A stretch of DNA of 52,597 nucleotides from Puniceicoccales bacterium (GCA_031273045.1 JAISSQ010000166.1:1-52597), one strand, 5' to 3'; positions 1 to 11,756 are shown, counted from the first letter of the stretch. A program made the numbers and translations. Notes: generated by a model not told the origin, from the sequence alone.

Positions 1-7
1 ATCACAC

Positions 8-1591
8 ATGGCACTCACAGCGTTCACGAGCCGGCTCATCGCAGACACGGGCATCAGCACCGGAGACGAGGGAAAGGGGCGTCTCATACCGGAAGTCATC
101 CGGGAACTCCAAGCGTTGCACGGGCGGGCGGACATCGCCGGCGTCGTGCTCAAGGTCAACGGCGGCGCGAACTCCGGCCACACCGTCGGCGGGCTGAAAC
201 TGAACCTGTTGCCGGGGGGCGTCGTCGAGCGCGACGTCGCCGTGCTCGCGCTGGGCGCCGGCGTCGTCGCCGACCCGCGCAAAATCCACTGGGAGGCGCG
301 GCCGGTCGAGGTGCTCGGCCACGCGGTGTATTCGCGGTTGCTCGTGGACGAGCGGGCGCAGGTCAGCGACGTGTCGCACCGGCTGCTCGACCTCGCGTGG
401 GAGGACTACCGCGTCAACGTCCTCGGTCAACCGCCGCGCGGCAGCACGGGACGCGGAATCACGCCCGCTTACGCCGACGAGGTGTCGCAGTTCCAAATCT
501 ATTTCGCCGACTTCCTCGGCGCGGAGGAGACGGCGTTCGGCGCGTTCTCGGCGAAACTCGACGCGCGCATTGACCGCGCCGAGCGTGTCATCGAGCACGT
601 CTGCCGCGTCTCGCCGCCGCGCTGGAACGAGTTCCTCGAAAAACTCACCGCCGCCGAGCAACGCGCCAACGCGCCGGCAATCGAGCGCGGCGTGTTCGAC
701 GCCGCCGAGTTCGACTTCACCCGCTTCGCCGGCTACGCGCCGTTCCGCCTCAACCGCGCCGCTGTCGCCGACGCCTACTGGCGCGCCGGCAGCGCCCTGC
801 GCGCCAACATCGGCGACGTGCGCGAGCGCATTCTCGCCGACCTCGCCGACGGCCGCTTCATCGTCGGCGAATTCGGACAGGCCTACTGGCTCGACAAGCG
901 GCACGGCTTCCCGCCCAACGTCACCGCCTCGCACACCTACACGCCGGAGTTCTTCCAGAGCGCCGGCATCCCCGCGCAACCCGTCCACACCATCGGCGTC
1001 TGCAAGGCCTACGACACCAAGGTCGGCACCCACACCTTCCTCACGCAAATGGACGACGCGCACCCGCTTGCCGCCCACCTCAAACGCCTCGAATACGGCA
1101 CCAGCACTGGCAGACAGCGAATGGTCGGATGGTGCGACTGCGTCGAAAAAGCCGACGCCCTCCGCTACGGCGGCTACAACGACCTCGTCCTCAACAAACT
1201 CGACGCCCTCTCGCCCGCCGGCGACTGGCACGGCGACACCCTGCGCGTCTGCACCGCCTACCGCGACGCCGCCGGCGCGCTCTACCACGGCGTCCCGCGC
1301 GACGATGCCCTGCGCGGCGCGCTCACGCCCGTTTACGCCGAGTTGCCCGGCTGGCGCGAAGACATCGGCACCGTTCGCCGTTTCGCCGATTTGCCGCCGG
1401 CGGCGCGCCGCTACGTCGCGTTCATCGTGAAAACCATCGGCGAACTCGCCTCGCGCGGCGCCGCCGGCACCGCCGCCGGCGACGGCAAAGCCATTTCTTA
1501 CCCGAACCTCCGCTACATCGGCGTCGGCCCCGACCCTGAACAAATCATCAAGGACGTTCCGCCGGCGGCGGAATTGGTGAAAGAAGCGTAG
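8..1591 (+). CDS. purA: Adenylosuccinate synthetase, divergent form
   Basis: 527-aa ORF with a GDEGKGR P-loop-like motif and [18 protein letters not shown], matching PurA GDEGKGK and xGGxNAGHT..LLPSG. The start is close to the window edge and could lie further upstream. Confidence 0.82.
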   Translation: MALTAFTSRLIADTGISTGDEGKGRLIPEVIRELQALHGRADIAGVVLKVNGGANSGHTVGGLKLNLLPGGVVERDVAVLALGAGVVADPRKIHWEARPVEVLGHAVYSRLLVDERAQVSDVSHRLLDLAWEDYRVNVLGQPPRGSTGRGITPAYADEVSQFQIYFADFLGAEETAFGAFSAKLDARIDRAERVIEHVCRVSPPRWNEFLEKLTAAEQRANAPAIERGVFDAAEFDFTRFAGYAPFRLNRAAVADAYWRAGSALRANIGDVRERILADLADGRFIVGEFGQAYWLDKRHGFPPNVTASHTYTPEFFQSAGIPAQPVHTIGVCKAYDTKVGTHTFLTQMDDAHPLAAHLKRLEYGTSTGRQRMVGWCDCVEKADALRYGGYNDLVLNKLDALSPAGDWHGDTLRVCTAYRDAAGALYHGVPRDDALRGALTPVYAELPGWREDIGTVRRFADLPPAARRYVAFIVKTIGELASRGAAGTAAGDGKAISYPNLRYIGVGPDPEQIIKDVPPAAELVKEA

Positions 1592-1612
1592 GGGGCCACC
1601 GGTAGCGGCGGT

Positions 1613-3373
1613 TCATTCCGGCGTTCCGGTGTCGGCGAGGCGGCGTTTGTGGGAGCCGGCCTGACGCTCGGCCTGTTCGAGCCGCTTGTTCCAGAGCGCG
1701 ATTTGCAGCGCGACCTGCATGGGACCGGGCATGCCCGTGCGTTCGCGCGAGCGCATGGCGACGCCGAGGTCGAACACGCGCGTCCAGTCCTCGCCGAACG
1801 CGGGGTGGATGGCGCGCACCTGTTCGAGCGTGAGCGCGTTGAGCGGGGTCGCCGTTTTTTCGGCGAGCGCGACGGCGGCGCCGACGGCGTGGTGCGCGGC
1901 GCGGAAGGGCACGCCGCGTTTGACGAGGTAGTCCGCGAGGTCGGTCGCGAGCAGGAGCGGGTCGCTCACGGCGGCGGCGCAGCGGTCGGTGCGGAACGCG
2001 AGACCACGGATGACTTCGGCGAGCACGTTGAGGCACAGCAGCGTGGTGTCGAACGAGTCGAACACCGGCGGTTTGTCCTCCTGCAAGTCGCGGTTGTAGG
2101 TCAGCGGCAGTCCCTTGACGAGGGAGAGCAGGGCAGAGACGTTTCCGTTGAGCCGCGCGCTCTTGCCGCGCATGAGTTCGAGCGCGTCGGGGTTGCGTTT
2201 CTGCGGCATGAGCGAGGAACCGGTGGTGAAGCCCTCCGGCAGCGTGACGAGACCGAACTCCGGCGAACTCCAGATAATCAGGTCTTCGGCGACGCGCGAG
2301 AAATGCGAGCCGCACAGTGCGCAGTTGGTCGCGAACTCGATGAACAGGTCGCGGTCGGCGACGGCGTCCATGCTGTTTTGCGTGAGGCGTGCGCGCTCCT
2401 CGGAGTTTCGGAAACCGAGGCGTCGCGCGGCGAAGTCGCGGTCGATGGGCAGCGTGGTGCCGGCGATTGCGCCGGAGCCGAGCGGGCAGAAGTTGGCGTG
2501 GAGTTTGAACTCGCCGAAGCGGTCGAGGTCGCGCCCGAACATCTCGGCGTAGGCGAGCAGGTGGTGCGCCGCGCTCACCGGTTGCGCGCGCTGCAAGTGC
2601 GTGTAGCCGGGGACGAGGATTTCCTGCGAGCGTTCGGCGAGCGCGACGATTGCGCCGAGCAACGCGCGCAACGCGGCGGAGAGTTCGCCGGCGGCGTGCT
2701 TGAAAAAGAGCCGCATGTCGGTGGCGACTTGGTCATTGCGGCTGCGGCCGGCGTGGAGTTTTTCGGCGGCGGGCGTGCGTTCGGCGAGCGCGCGCTCGAT
2801 GTTCATGTGCACGTCCTCCAAGGCGGTGTCCCACTTGAAGCGACCGGCGGTGATTTTGCGCAGAACGGCGGAGAGCGCGGAGTCAATGGCGAGCCGCTCG
2901 GCACCGGTGAGCAGTCCGCACCGGTGGAGCATGGCGGCGTGCGCGCGGCTGCCTCGGATGTCGAACGGCGCGAGGCGCGCGTCGAACGAGACGGACTCGC
3001 CAATGCGCAGCATGAGCGCCGCCGGCGAGGTCGAGAAACGCCCGCCCCACGTGGGCTGGGCACCGGTGCCGGCGGTCTTGGCGGACGCGGTCTTCGCGGA
3101 CGCTGACTTTTTGGGGGTGGGGGGGACGGAAATTTCCGCAGGCGCGGGCGTTTCCGGCTCTTGGGATGGCACCGGTGGCGGCACCGGCGGCGGTGTTTGC
3201 GACACCTCCGACTGCACCGCCGGCGGTGCTTCCGGCGGCACCGGCGGCGGTGCTTCGGGAGCCGGTTCCGGCGCGTTTTCCGTTTCCGGTTCGCGCGCGG
3301 GAACCGGTGGCAGCGGCGGGAGGGAAGTGGTCTGGGCGGGCGGCTGGGGCGCGGCGTTATTCGTCTCTTCCAT
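1613..3373 (-). CDS. argH: Argininosuccinate lyase with ~105-aa Pro/Glu/Ala-rich N-terminal extension
   Basis: [30 protein letters not shown]-type signature ([22 protein letters not shown]), [11 protein letters not shown]. Start chosen at MEETNN (ATG complement at 3371-3373) rather than the longest ORF (3592). Confidence 0.9.
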   Translation of the reverse strand: MEETNNAAPQPPAQTTSLPPLPPVPAREPETENAPEPAPEAPPPVPPEAPPAVQSEVSQTPPPVPPPVPSQEPETPAPAEISVPPTPKKSASAKTASAKTAGTGAQPTWGGRFSTSPAALMLRIGESVSFDARLAPFDIRGSRAHAAMLHRCGLLTGAERLAIDSALSAVLRKITAGRFKWDTALEDVHMNIERALAERTPAAEKLHAGRSRNDQVATDMRLFFKHAAGELSAALRALLGAIVALAERSQEILVPGYTHLQRAQPVSAAHHLLAYAEMFGRDLDRFGEFKLHANFCPLGSGAIAGTTLPIDRDFAARRLGFRNSEERARLTQNSMDAVADRDLFIEFATNCALCGSHFSRVAEDLIIWSSPEFGLVTLPEGFTTGSSLMPQKRNPDALELMRGKSARLNGNVSALLSLVKGLPLTYNRDLQEDKPPVFDSFDTTLLCLNVLAEVIRGLAFRTDRCAAAVSDPLLLATDLADYLVKRGVPFRAAHHAVGAAVALAEKTATPLNALTLEQVRAIHPAFGEDWTRVFDLGVAMRSRERTGMPGPMQVALQIALWNKRLEQAERQAGSHKRRLADTGTPE

Positions 3374-3462
3374 GCCGGCAAGGAAGCGCGCTGCGACACT
3401 GCCGGCAAACGCGAAAATCGCCGCTCGCGAGCGCGGCGTCGCGCGCGCTACGTTCGCCGGCA

Positions 3463-4140
3463 ATGGGCACCATGGCGGCAAAACTCTCGCTCCTGTTGGT
3501 CGCGCTGATTGTGGCGGCGTTCGCGCTGCCGGTGTGCGCGCTCGCGTCGCTGCGCCGCTCGTGGATGAAGGCGTCGAAAAAGCCGTCGGCATGCGGGCGG
3601 CGCGGCGCGGTCTTCGCGATGCTCGTGGCGCGGCGCGCGGGATTGGAGCAGGTCGGCGTCGCCGAGGGCGGACACCTTTTCCGCGAGCATTTCGACACCG
3701 GTGCCGGCGACATCATTTTGAGCCGCGCCGTGCATGATGGGCGGTCTGTGACGGCACTGGCGCACGCGGCACTGCCGGTGGGGACGCTTCTGCTCGCGCA
3801 GGAAAACGCGACCCCGCAACGGCGTCTCGCGCGCTGGAACCGCGCCACGGCGATTTGCGTGAACATTTTCCCCGTGGTGCTCGCGCTGTTTCTGCTGCAC
3901 CCGGCGCTGTTGCGCTGGCTGCCGGTCGCCGGAGTCCTCTTGTGCGTCATGCCGGCGGTGGGGCAGATTTTGACCTATCCGGCGGCGGCGGCGGCGGCGG
4001 AGCGCGTCCTGCGCGCCGTGCGCGAGAACGCGTTGCTTCCGCCGGAGGAAATGCCGGAGTTCGGCGCGGCGTTGCGAACGGCGGCGCGCCGGCAACTCGC
4101 CGCTCCGCTGCTGGACTGCTTCTGGCTGCGCTGGCTGTAG
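3463..4140 (+). CDS. YugP-like (neutral zinc metallopeptidase family) membrane protein, apparently lacking HExxH
   Basis: Family layout: [26 protein letters not shown], then [12 protein letters not shown]..., [15 protein letters not shown], terminal [14 protein letters not shown]. The HEVGHA position reads HAALPV. An alternative start is at 3472. Confidence 0.6.
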   Translation: MGTMAAKLSLLLVALIVAAFALPVCALASLRRSWMKASKKPSACGRRGAVFAMLVARRAGLEQVGVAEGGHLFREHFDTGAGDIILSRAVHDGRSVTALAHAALPVGTLLLAQENATPQRRLARWNRATAICVNIFPVVLALFLLHPALLRWLPVAGVLLCVMPAVGQILTYPAAAAAAERVLRAVRENALLPPEEMPEFGAALRTAARRQLAAPLLDCFWLRWL

Positions 4141-4232
4141 CCGTTGCCGGCGGCGCTCCCGTCCGGCGCGCTTCCAGCCGCGCGCTTGCCACCGGCGGCG
4201 TTTGCCGGCAGGGTGCGCGGCTCTTGCTCGCA

Positions 4233-5183
4233 ATGCGTTTTCTCCGGTTCTTGCCAATCTACAAGGAGCGCGTCTGGGGCGGCGACGACTTCGACCGCCA
4301 CCTCGGACGGGCTGTGCCCGCACACAGCAATCCCTACGGCGAGAGTTGGGAGATTTCCGACCGCGACGACGCGCAGTCCGTCGTTGCCGGTGGCGCGTTC
4401 GCCGGCGCGACGCTGCGCTCGCTCATCGCGCAAGAGACCGGCTGGCTCATGGGGCGCGGCTGGCCGCCGGCAGCGCGCTTTCCGCTGTTGGTCAAATGGC
4501 TTTCGTGCCGCGAGCGCCTGAGTTTGCAGGTGCACCCGCCGGAGGAATTGGCGCGGGAACTCGGCGGCGACGCCAAGAACGAACTCTGGTATATCGCCGC
4601 CGCCGAGCCGCACGCCGCGCTCATCGCCGGTTTCAAGCGCGGCGCGACGCGCGAGAAGTTCGCCGCCCTCTTGGAGCGCAACGACCTCGAACCGATTCTG
4701 CACCGCTTTCCCGTCGCCGCCGGTGACGCGCTCTACACGCCCAGCGGGCGCGTGCACGCCATTGACGCCGGCTGCTTCATTCTCGAAGTGCAGCAGAACT
4801 CGGACACCACCTACCGCGTCTATGACTGGGGGCGGCCGCGCGAACTGCACGTCGAGCAGTCGCTGCGCTGCGCCAATTTCAACGACCACGAGCCGGCGCC
4901 GTTGCGCCACTCCGAAGGCGAACTGCTCATCACGGACAGCGCGGGGTTCCGAACGCGCGCGTTCGCGCTCGCCGCCGGTGACGCCCTTCCGCCGCACGCC
5001 GCAGAAACGCCGGCGGTGGTCGGCGTCGTCGCCGGCGAACTCGCCGAGCGCGCGGACGGCTCCGTCCTGCGCGCGGGCGACAATGTCATCCTGCCGGCGG
5101 CGGAACGCTTCGACTTCGTCGCCACGCGCCCGACGCGCGTCCTGCTCACAGACGAATTCGCCGCCGCCGCCGGTGCCGTCTAA
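4233..5183 (+). CDS. manA: Class I mannose-6-phosphate isomerase
   Basis: LPIYKERVWGG, GESWEISD, LSLQVHPPEE, LWYIAAAEPHAALIAGF, GRVHAIDAGCFILEVQQNSDTTYRVYDW. Confidence 0.9.
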   Translation: MRFLRFLPIYKERVWGGDDFDRHLGRAVPAHSNPYGESWEISDRDDAQSVVAGGAFAGATLRSLIAQETGWLMGRGWPPAARFPLLVKWLSCRERLSLQVHPPEELARELGGDAKNELWYIAAAEPHAALIAGFKRGATREKFAALLERNDLEPILHRFPVAAGDALYTPSGRVHAIDAGCFILEVQQNSDTTYRVYDWGRPRELHVEQSLRCANFNDHEPAPLRHSEGELLITDSAGFRTRAFALAAGDALPPHAAETPAVVGVVAGELAERADGSVLRAGDNVILPAAERFDFVATRPTRVLLTDEFAAAAGAV

Positions 5184-6329
<1,146 letters not shown>

Positions 6330-6414
6330 GCACCGGCACCGGTCGAAACACACCCCGCTAACGTTGACACCGCCGCCGCCCCGTCGCCCCGCCGCTCCGC
6401 TGAAACAAACGTCC

Positions 6415-7422
6415 ATGAACAAGAAAGTCCTCGTCACCGGCTGCAACGGCTTCACCGGACGCTGGCTCGTCCCGCTCCTGCACGAGCGCGGCTTTGATGT
6501 CGTCGGACTCGAACGGGGGTCGGCGGCACCGTTGGCGGCGGCGGCACCGGCAGCACCGGTGACTTCGTCGGCGGGCGAAATCCGGCGCGTCCTGTGCGAC
6601 CTCAACGACGCCGCCCGTCTGCGCGAAGTCGTCGCCGGCATCGCGCCGACGCACGTCCTGCACCTCGCCGCCATCTCCTTCGTCGGCCACGCCGGCGAGG
6701 AGGATTTCTACCGCGTCAACCTCTTCGGCACCCAGAACCTGCTCGACGTCCTCGAAGCGCTCCCCGTCCCGCCCGAAAAGGTCATCCTCGCCAGCACCGC
6801 CAACATTTACGGCACCCCTGCCGACGGGCGCGCCGTCCTCGACGAGTCCGCGCCACCGGCACCGGTGAACCACTACGCCATCAGCAAACTCGCGATGGAG
6901 TTCATGGCGCGCACCCGCTTCGCCCGCCTCCCAATCCTCATCACGCGCCCGTTCAACTACACCGGTCCCGGACAGGCGGAGCACTTCGTCATCCCCAAAA
7001 TCGTCGCCCACTTCCGCCGCCGCGCCCCACGCATCGAACTGGGAAACATCAACGTCAGCCGCGATTTCTCCGACGTGCGCGATGTCGCCCGTTGCTACGC
7101 CGCCCTGCTCGAAACCGGCGACACCACCGGTGACACCGTCGGTGGTGACGCCGCCGCCGGTGGTGGTGCCGCCGGTGGTGCGCCCCGTCCGCGCATCGTC
7201 AACATTTGCAGCGGCACCGGCACTGCCCTGCGCGACATCATCGCGCGCTTGGAGCACCTTGCCGGCTACCGCATTGAGGTCGCCGTCAACCCGCGCTTCG
7301 TCCGCGCCAACGAGATTCCCTCGCTCGTCGGCTCGAACGCCGCCCTGCGCGCCGCCACCGGTGGCGTCGTTCCGCAAATCCCCATCGGGCAAACCCTCGC
7401 CGACATGCTGGCGCAGGGGTGA
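6415..7422 (+). CDS. NAD-dependent epimerase/dehydratase, probable GDP-4-keto-6-deoxy-mannose reductase (Rmd-like)
   Basis: VLVTGCNGFTGRWLVPLL Rossmann motif, ASTANIYG, YAISKLAME (YxxxK), TRPFNYTGPGQ; directly follows gmd. Contains Gly/Ala-rich insertions. Confidence 0.82.
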   Translation: MNKKVLVTGCNGFTGRWLVPLLHERGFDVVGLERGSAAPLAAAAPAAPVTSSAGEIRRVLCDLNDAARLREVVAGIAPTHVLHLAAISFVGHAGEEDFYRVNLFGTQNLLDVLEALPVPPEKVILASTANIYGTPADGRAVLDESAPPAPVNHYAISKLAMEFMARTRFARLPILITRPFNYTGPGQAEHFVIPKIVAHFRRRAPRIELGNINVSRDFSDVRDVARCYAALLETGDTTGDTVGGDAAAGGGAAGGAPRPRIVNICSGTGTALRDIIARLEHLAGYRIEVAVNPRFVRANEIPSLVGSNAALRAATGGVVPQIPIGQTLADMLAQG

Positions 7423-7493
7423 GGAAGAGTGCCGCCGGTGAGTGCCGCCGGTTCGGGAACCACCGCCGGCGCGCGCTTGTCTCCCGCGCCCTT

Positions 7494-9047
7494 ATGCCAA
7501 CTCTCCCCGCTCTCTCCGCCAGCCGCGCCGCCGCCGGTGACGCCGCTGCCGCCCCGTTTTTCCCGCGCCGCTCGTTCATCAAGGGAATCCTCGCCGCGGG
7601 CGCGTTCCCGTTCGTCGCGAAGGCGGCGACGCCCTTCTCGTGGGGCGCGAACAAGGGGGCGTCCGCGCCCTCGCAAAAAGTGCGCATCGCCTACATCGGC
7701 ATCGGCAACCAAGGCGCCAGCGACATCGGCGCGCTCGACCGCACGGGGCTGACCGAGGTGGTCGCGCTGTGCGACACCGAAATCGGGCACAAGCGCACGC
7801 AGGGCACGCTCAAAAAGCACCCGGACGCGGCGCGCTTCCGCGACTTCCGCGAACTGTTCGACAAGAAGGGCAAGGAGTTCGACGCCGTGCTGGTCGCCAC
7901 GCCGGACTTCTCGCACTTCCCCGCCGCGATTCTCGCGCTCTCGCAGGGCAAGCACGTGTTCGTCGAGAAGCCCGTCTCGCACACGTTCGACCAGATTGAG
8001 CGGCTCATCGCCGCCGAGAAAAAATACAAGACCAGCACCGGCGGCGCGCTCGTCACCCAGATGGGCAACCAAGGCCACTCGTCGGCGAACTACTACCAGT
8101 TCCGCGAGTGGACGCAGGCGGGGCTGCTCGACGGCGTCACCAAAATCGTCGCGCACATGAACAGCGCGCGCCGCTGGCACTGGACGATTAAGAAGAACTG
8201 GCGCCACCTCGACGCCTTCCTGCCCAAGCAGGACGTCCCCGCGTGGCTCGACTGGGAGGCGTGGCTCGCCACCGCCGGCGGACACGACTTCAACGCCGGT
8301 TACCTCTCCGGCGAATGGCGCTCGTGGTTCGACTTCGGCAACGGCGCGCTGGGCGACTGGGGCGCGCACATCTTCGACACCGCGCACGAGTTCCTCCGCC
8401 TCGGACTGCCCACCGCCGTCACCGCCGTCAAACTCGAAGGCCGCAACCCGTTCGTCTATCCGCAGGCCAGCACGCTACGCTTCCAGTTCGCCGCGCGCGA
8501 CGCCGCAGACCCGAAAAAATTCCCCGCCGTCGAACTGCTCTGGTATGACGGGCAGAAGAACATCCCCAAACTCCCCAAGACCGCCGTGGCGGTCGAGGAG
8601 GACAAGAGCATCCCGAAATCCGGCGGCGGTTCGGACAAGCGCGCCGCGAAAGCGCCCGCCCCAGGCAAGGAAATCTACACCGCCGGCGGCGCGATTTTCC
8701 AAGGCGCCTCGCACGGCTCCGTCCTCAAAGTCATCGAAAGTGGCAAAACCGGCATCTCCAAGAACGCCGCCGACCTGCCGCAATACCGCAAGGACAAGCC
8801 CGACGCGCACTACAAGGGCTTCCTCACCGCCATCATCACCGGCGGCAAAACCACCTCGCCCTTCCACGTCTCCGGCCCACTGTGCCAAACGATGGCGCTG
8901 GGCGTCATCGCGCAGCGCGTGGCAAAGGAAGGCGAAACGCTCGCGTTCGACCCCGTCGCGAAACGCATCACGAACAACGACGCCGCGAACGCCCTCCTCA
9001 CCCACGTCCCGCCCCGCGCCGGCTGGGAACAGTTCTACAAAATGTAG
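7494..9047 (+). CDS. Gfo/Idh/MocA family oxidoreductase with Tat-like signal
   Basis: RRSFIKGILAAGAF twin-arginine-like leader, VRIAYIGIGNQGASDI, GKHVFVEKPVSHTFDQ, WLDWEAWL, GALGDWGAHIFDT. Confidence 0.88.
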   Translation: MPTLPALSASRAAAGDAAAAPFFPRRSFIKGILAAGAFPFVAKAATPFSWGANKGASAPSQKVRIAYIGIGNQGASDIGALDRTGLTEVVALCDTEIGHKRTQGTLKKHPDAARFRDFRELFDKKGKEFDAVLVATPDFSHFPAAILALSQGKHVFVEKPVSHTFDQIERLIAAEKKYKTSTGGALVTQMGNQGHSSANYYQFREWTQAGLLDGVTKIVAHMNSARRWHWTIKKNWRHLDAFLPKQDVPAWLDWEAWLATAGGHDFNAGYLSGEWRSWFDFGNGALGDWGAHIFDTAHEFLRLGLPTAVTAVKLEGRNPFVYPQASTLRFQFAARDAADPKKFPAVELLWYDGQKNIPKLPKTAVAVEEDKSIPKSGGGSDKRAAKAPAPGKEIYTAGGAIFQGASHGSVLKVIESGKTGISKNAADLPQYRKDKPDAHYKGFLTAIITGGKTTSPFHVSGPLCQTMALGVIAQRVAKEGETLAFDPVAKRITNNDAANALLTHVPPRAGWEQFYKM

Positions 9048-9095
9048 GCGAAAAACCGCGCCGCCGCTGCCGGTGGTTGCCCGATGGCGGGGGCG

Positions 9096-9145
9096 CGTTA
9101 TTTCAATTTTTCTTGTTTTTGGAAATAACGTCTGCTCTTATTTCC
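9096..9145. terminator. Overlapping alternative hairpins in a convergent intergenic region
   Basis: cgttatttc (9096-9104)/gaaataacg (9122-9130) and ggaaataa (9121-9128)/ttatttcc (9138-9145) share the central arm. Confidence 0.4.
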
Positions 9146-9307
9146 ATGTTTGGAGTGCCGACTTTCAAGTCGGCTCGGCGGTGGTGCGGCGGTAGCCGCC
9201 ATCCTTTACTCTTTTTTAGAGAAGCAAGGCGGCTGCGCCGCATCTCCTCCAAGCCGACTTGAAAGTCGGCGCTCCATGTGTGGGGCGCTCCGTGTGTATC
9301 GGCTTAA
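9145..9307 (-). repeat. Palindromic interspersed repeat, copy A
   Basis: Outer arms tggagtgccgactttcaagtcggct / agccgacttgaaagtcggcgctcca, inner GC-rich arms; head sequence on minus strand GCCGATACACACGGAGCGCC is shared with the copy at 26.44-26.59 kb. Confidence 0.75.
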
Positions 9308-10863
9308 ATCGGGTGCAGGGAGACGCGCAGGTGGAGGGCTTGGGAGAAGGAGGCGCGGGAGGCGAGGCAGATTTGGTCACCGTCGCTGACCGGTGCGCCG
9401 CGTTCGAGGGCAAGACCGTTCAGAACCGTCCAATTCCGTGTCCCTTTGACGGGAACGACGAGCCATTCGCCGTTTGCCCAGCGCGCCTCGAACTGGGCGG
9501 CTTCGGCGAAAACGCTCTGCGGGGAGCAACGGGCGAGCAGGTCGCGTCCGACCCACGAGGTGTTGCGCACCTCGACGCTTCCGACGTCGCCGGTGAGAAC
9601 GAGCGCGATGGTCGGCGGCGCGGACTTGTCACCGGCGGCGGCGGCGGGCGGGACGAGCGAGGGGACGCGCTGCGCGGGGCGCAGACGCGGAAGCGGGGCG
9701 AATTTTCGCGGCGCCGGCGGCACCGGCGGCAGACCGGAAGCGTCGCTGCCGACGCTTCCGACGGAACTTCCCGCACCGCCCTGACCGGCGGTCGTTCCCG
9801 AACTTCCGCCGGAGCCGACCTGCGCGTGCGTTGGCGGCGCATAGCGCACCGCCGCCGGCGCGAACCCTGCCGCCGGCGCGGTTGCTGCCGGTGCCGGTGG
9901 CGGCGGCGCGTAAACCGTTGCCGGTGGCGGCGTGTCGTCAATGCCGGCGAGTGGCAGGAAGAGTGCGTGCAGTTCGCCCATTTCGGGGCGTTCGCGGGCG
10001 ATGGGTGCGAGGGCGCGCCGCAGACCCTGCGCGGCGGCGATGGCGGCGGCGGGGTCGTTGAGCCGTCCCTGAAAGAGAATTCCCGGCGGGGTGCCGGCGC
10101 GCGCCTTGGCGAGATACTCGGTGGTGTCGGAACTGATGTAGGGGTGTCCTTGCCCCAGCAGTTCGTAGAGGATGAGGGCGGACGTGAACACGTCGGACGC
10201 CAGCACGGGGATGACGCCGCCGCCGAGCAGGTGTTCGGGTGAGTGGTAGTTGGGCGTGCCGATGTAGCCCTGTTTGCCGTGCCACGGGGCGCGCCGGTCG
10301 GCGAAGAAGGCGTAGTCCATGTCAATCAGCAGCGGGCGGAAGCCGACGCCGGCGCGCGTCGGCAACATCTGCACGTTCGCCGGTTTGAGGTCGCCGTGGA
10401 CGATTCCCGCCATGCGCAGCCGCTTCATTCCGGCGAGGAAGACCTTTGCCATGACCACGCGCTGCGGCCAGCGCAGCGTCTCCGGTGCCGCGCGCGCGCG
10501 TCGCAACAAGTGTTCGAGGTCGTGCCCGCCGTCAATGAACTCGAACGCCTGAAAGAGCGTCGGTTCGGGGCTGCCGCCGACGCGCGCCTCGAACAGCGCG
10601 TGGGCGCGCACGCAGTAGTCGCCGACCCCGCTGTCCGCGAGCCGCTTGGTCAGGTCGCGCTGGTGGTTGAAGTAGGAGCGATACCACGACGACGCCGGTG
10701 CCGGCGACGTGTAGCACTTCATGAAGACCTTGGTGCCGGCGGAGTCGAACGCCTCGAAGGAGTTCGCCATCTGCCCACGGTGGAGCATCCGACCGAGGCG
10801 GTAGGTCTCGCCGTTGGGCGGAGACGGGACGAGGACCGAGTTTTCGCGCGGGATTACAGGCAT
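9304..10863 (-). CDS. Ser/Thr protein kinase-like protein with Pro/Gly linker and possible C-terminal FHA-like domain
   Basis: KVFMKCYTSPAPASSWYRSYFNHQ, HGDLKPANVQM, LLIDMDYAFF, GTPNYHSPEHL; C-terminal VEVRNTSWVGRDLL..FEARWANGEWLVVPVKGTRNWTVLNG. Confidence 0.8.
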   Translation of the reverse strand: MPVIPRENSVLVPSPPNGETYRLGRMLHRGQMANSFEAFDSAGTKVFMKCYTSPAPASSWYRSYFNHQRDLTKRLADSGVGDYCVRAHALFEARVGGSPEPTLFQAFEFIDGGHDLEHLLRRARAAPETLRWPQRVVMAKVFLAGMKRLRMAGIVHGDLKPANVQMLPTRAGVGFRPLLIDMDYAFFADRRAPWHGKQGYIGTPNYHSPEHLLGGGVIPVLASDVFTSALILYELLGQGHPYISSDTTEYLAKARAGTPPGILFQGRLNDPAAAIAAAQGLRRALAPIARERPEMGELHALFLPLAGIDDTPPPATVYAPPPPAPAATAPAAGFAPAAVRYAPPTHAQVGSGGSSGTTAGQGGAGSSVGSVGSDASGLPPVPPAPRKFAPLPRLRPAQRVPSLVPPAAAAGDKSAPPTIALVLTGDVGSVEVRNTSWVGRDLLARCSPQSVFAEAAQFEARWANGEWLVVPVKGTRNWTVLNGLALERGAPVSDGDQICLASRASFSQALHLRVSLHPI

Positions 10864-10872
10864 GGGCGCGGT

Positions 10873-11706
10873 TCAGGACACCTTTCTATCGACGCCGAGG
10901 ATGCTCGTCTCGTCGCCGGTGGCGCGCCAACGCTCCTGCCCGAAGAGGGGCAGCGGAGCGTCGTCGCCGGGTAATACGCTTTGGGAAGCGGAGACCGATT
11001 TGCCCACGCTTTCCATGAGTTTTGAGAAGTCGAGACCCGCGAGGCCGTTGCCGCTGTCGGGCACGACCTCGTATTCGCAGCCGTCCGCCATCGCGAGGCG
11101 GTAGAAGATTTCGGACTCCGGCGCGACGATGAACAGTTTCACGCGCTTGGCGTGGATTTTGTTCACGAGTTCGGGGACATGCGCGCGCTGGGCGGCGACG
11201 TTGATTCCGGTTTCGACCGCCTCGTCGGTGAGCAGGACGACGGCGCGGCGGCACTCGCGCGCGTCGCGCCACGGGTAGTCGAGCGCGATGTCGAGCGCAG
11301 CCAGCGGCATTTCGTCGCCGCCGGTGCGCACTTCGGCGAGCGCCTGTTTGAACTCGATGACGCTTTGCGTGAAGCAACGGCTCGCGAGGACGGGGTTGCC
11401 GAGGTAGAGCGCGTCGAGGACGGACACGTCCATGCGGACGGAGCGGCACAGGAAGCGGTCGTTTCCGCAGGCGTGCGCGAGGAAGTCGAGCCGGAAGTCC
11501 CAGTCGCGCGAGAGGTCGAAGCGCAGCGTGTCGGCGAGTTTTCCGATGCTTTCCTTCACGCCCTCCAGCATGGGTTCCATGGAGTCGGAGGCGTCGAGCA
11601 CGAAGACGATGTCGGCGGTGGCGCGGTGCCGGCGCGGGCGCGTTGGCGCGGAGGGCAGGACGAAAGTCGGCTCGGAGATGCTCTCCGCCTTGGGTGCGTC
11701 GCTCAT
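10873..11706 (-). CDS. von Willebrand factor A domain protein (TerY-like)
   Basis: VFVLDASDSMEPMLEGVKESI (MIDAS DxSxS), TGGDEMPLAALDIALDYPW, RRAVVLLTDEAVE. Confidence 0.78.
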   Translation of the reverse strand: MSDAPKAESISEPTFVLPSAPTRPRRHRATADIVFVLDASDSMEPMLEGVKESIGKLADTLRFDLSRDWDFRLDFLAHACGNDRFLCRSVRMDVSVLDALYLGNPVLASRCFTQSVIEFKQALAEVRTGGDEMPLAALDIALDYPWRDARECRRAVVLLTDEAVETGINVAAQRAHVPELVNKIHAKRVKLFIVAPESEIFYRLAMADGCEYEVVPDSGNGLAGLDFSKLMESVGKSVSASQSVLPGDDAPLPLFGQERWRATGDETSILGVDRKVS

Positions 11707-11756
11707 GGCTGTTGAGGGTTGGAGGTTGCGGGTGGTTGCGGTGGCGGGTGGCGGTT

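Noticed and set aside
9145-9307. Repeat copies A and B as a classical IS or MITE with transposase
   Set aside because: No transposase ORF, no clear target-site duplications visible; described as palindromic interspersed repeats only.
9259-10242. 327-aa plus-strand ORF
   Set aside because: Antisense shadow of the kinase gene in GC-rich DNA.
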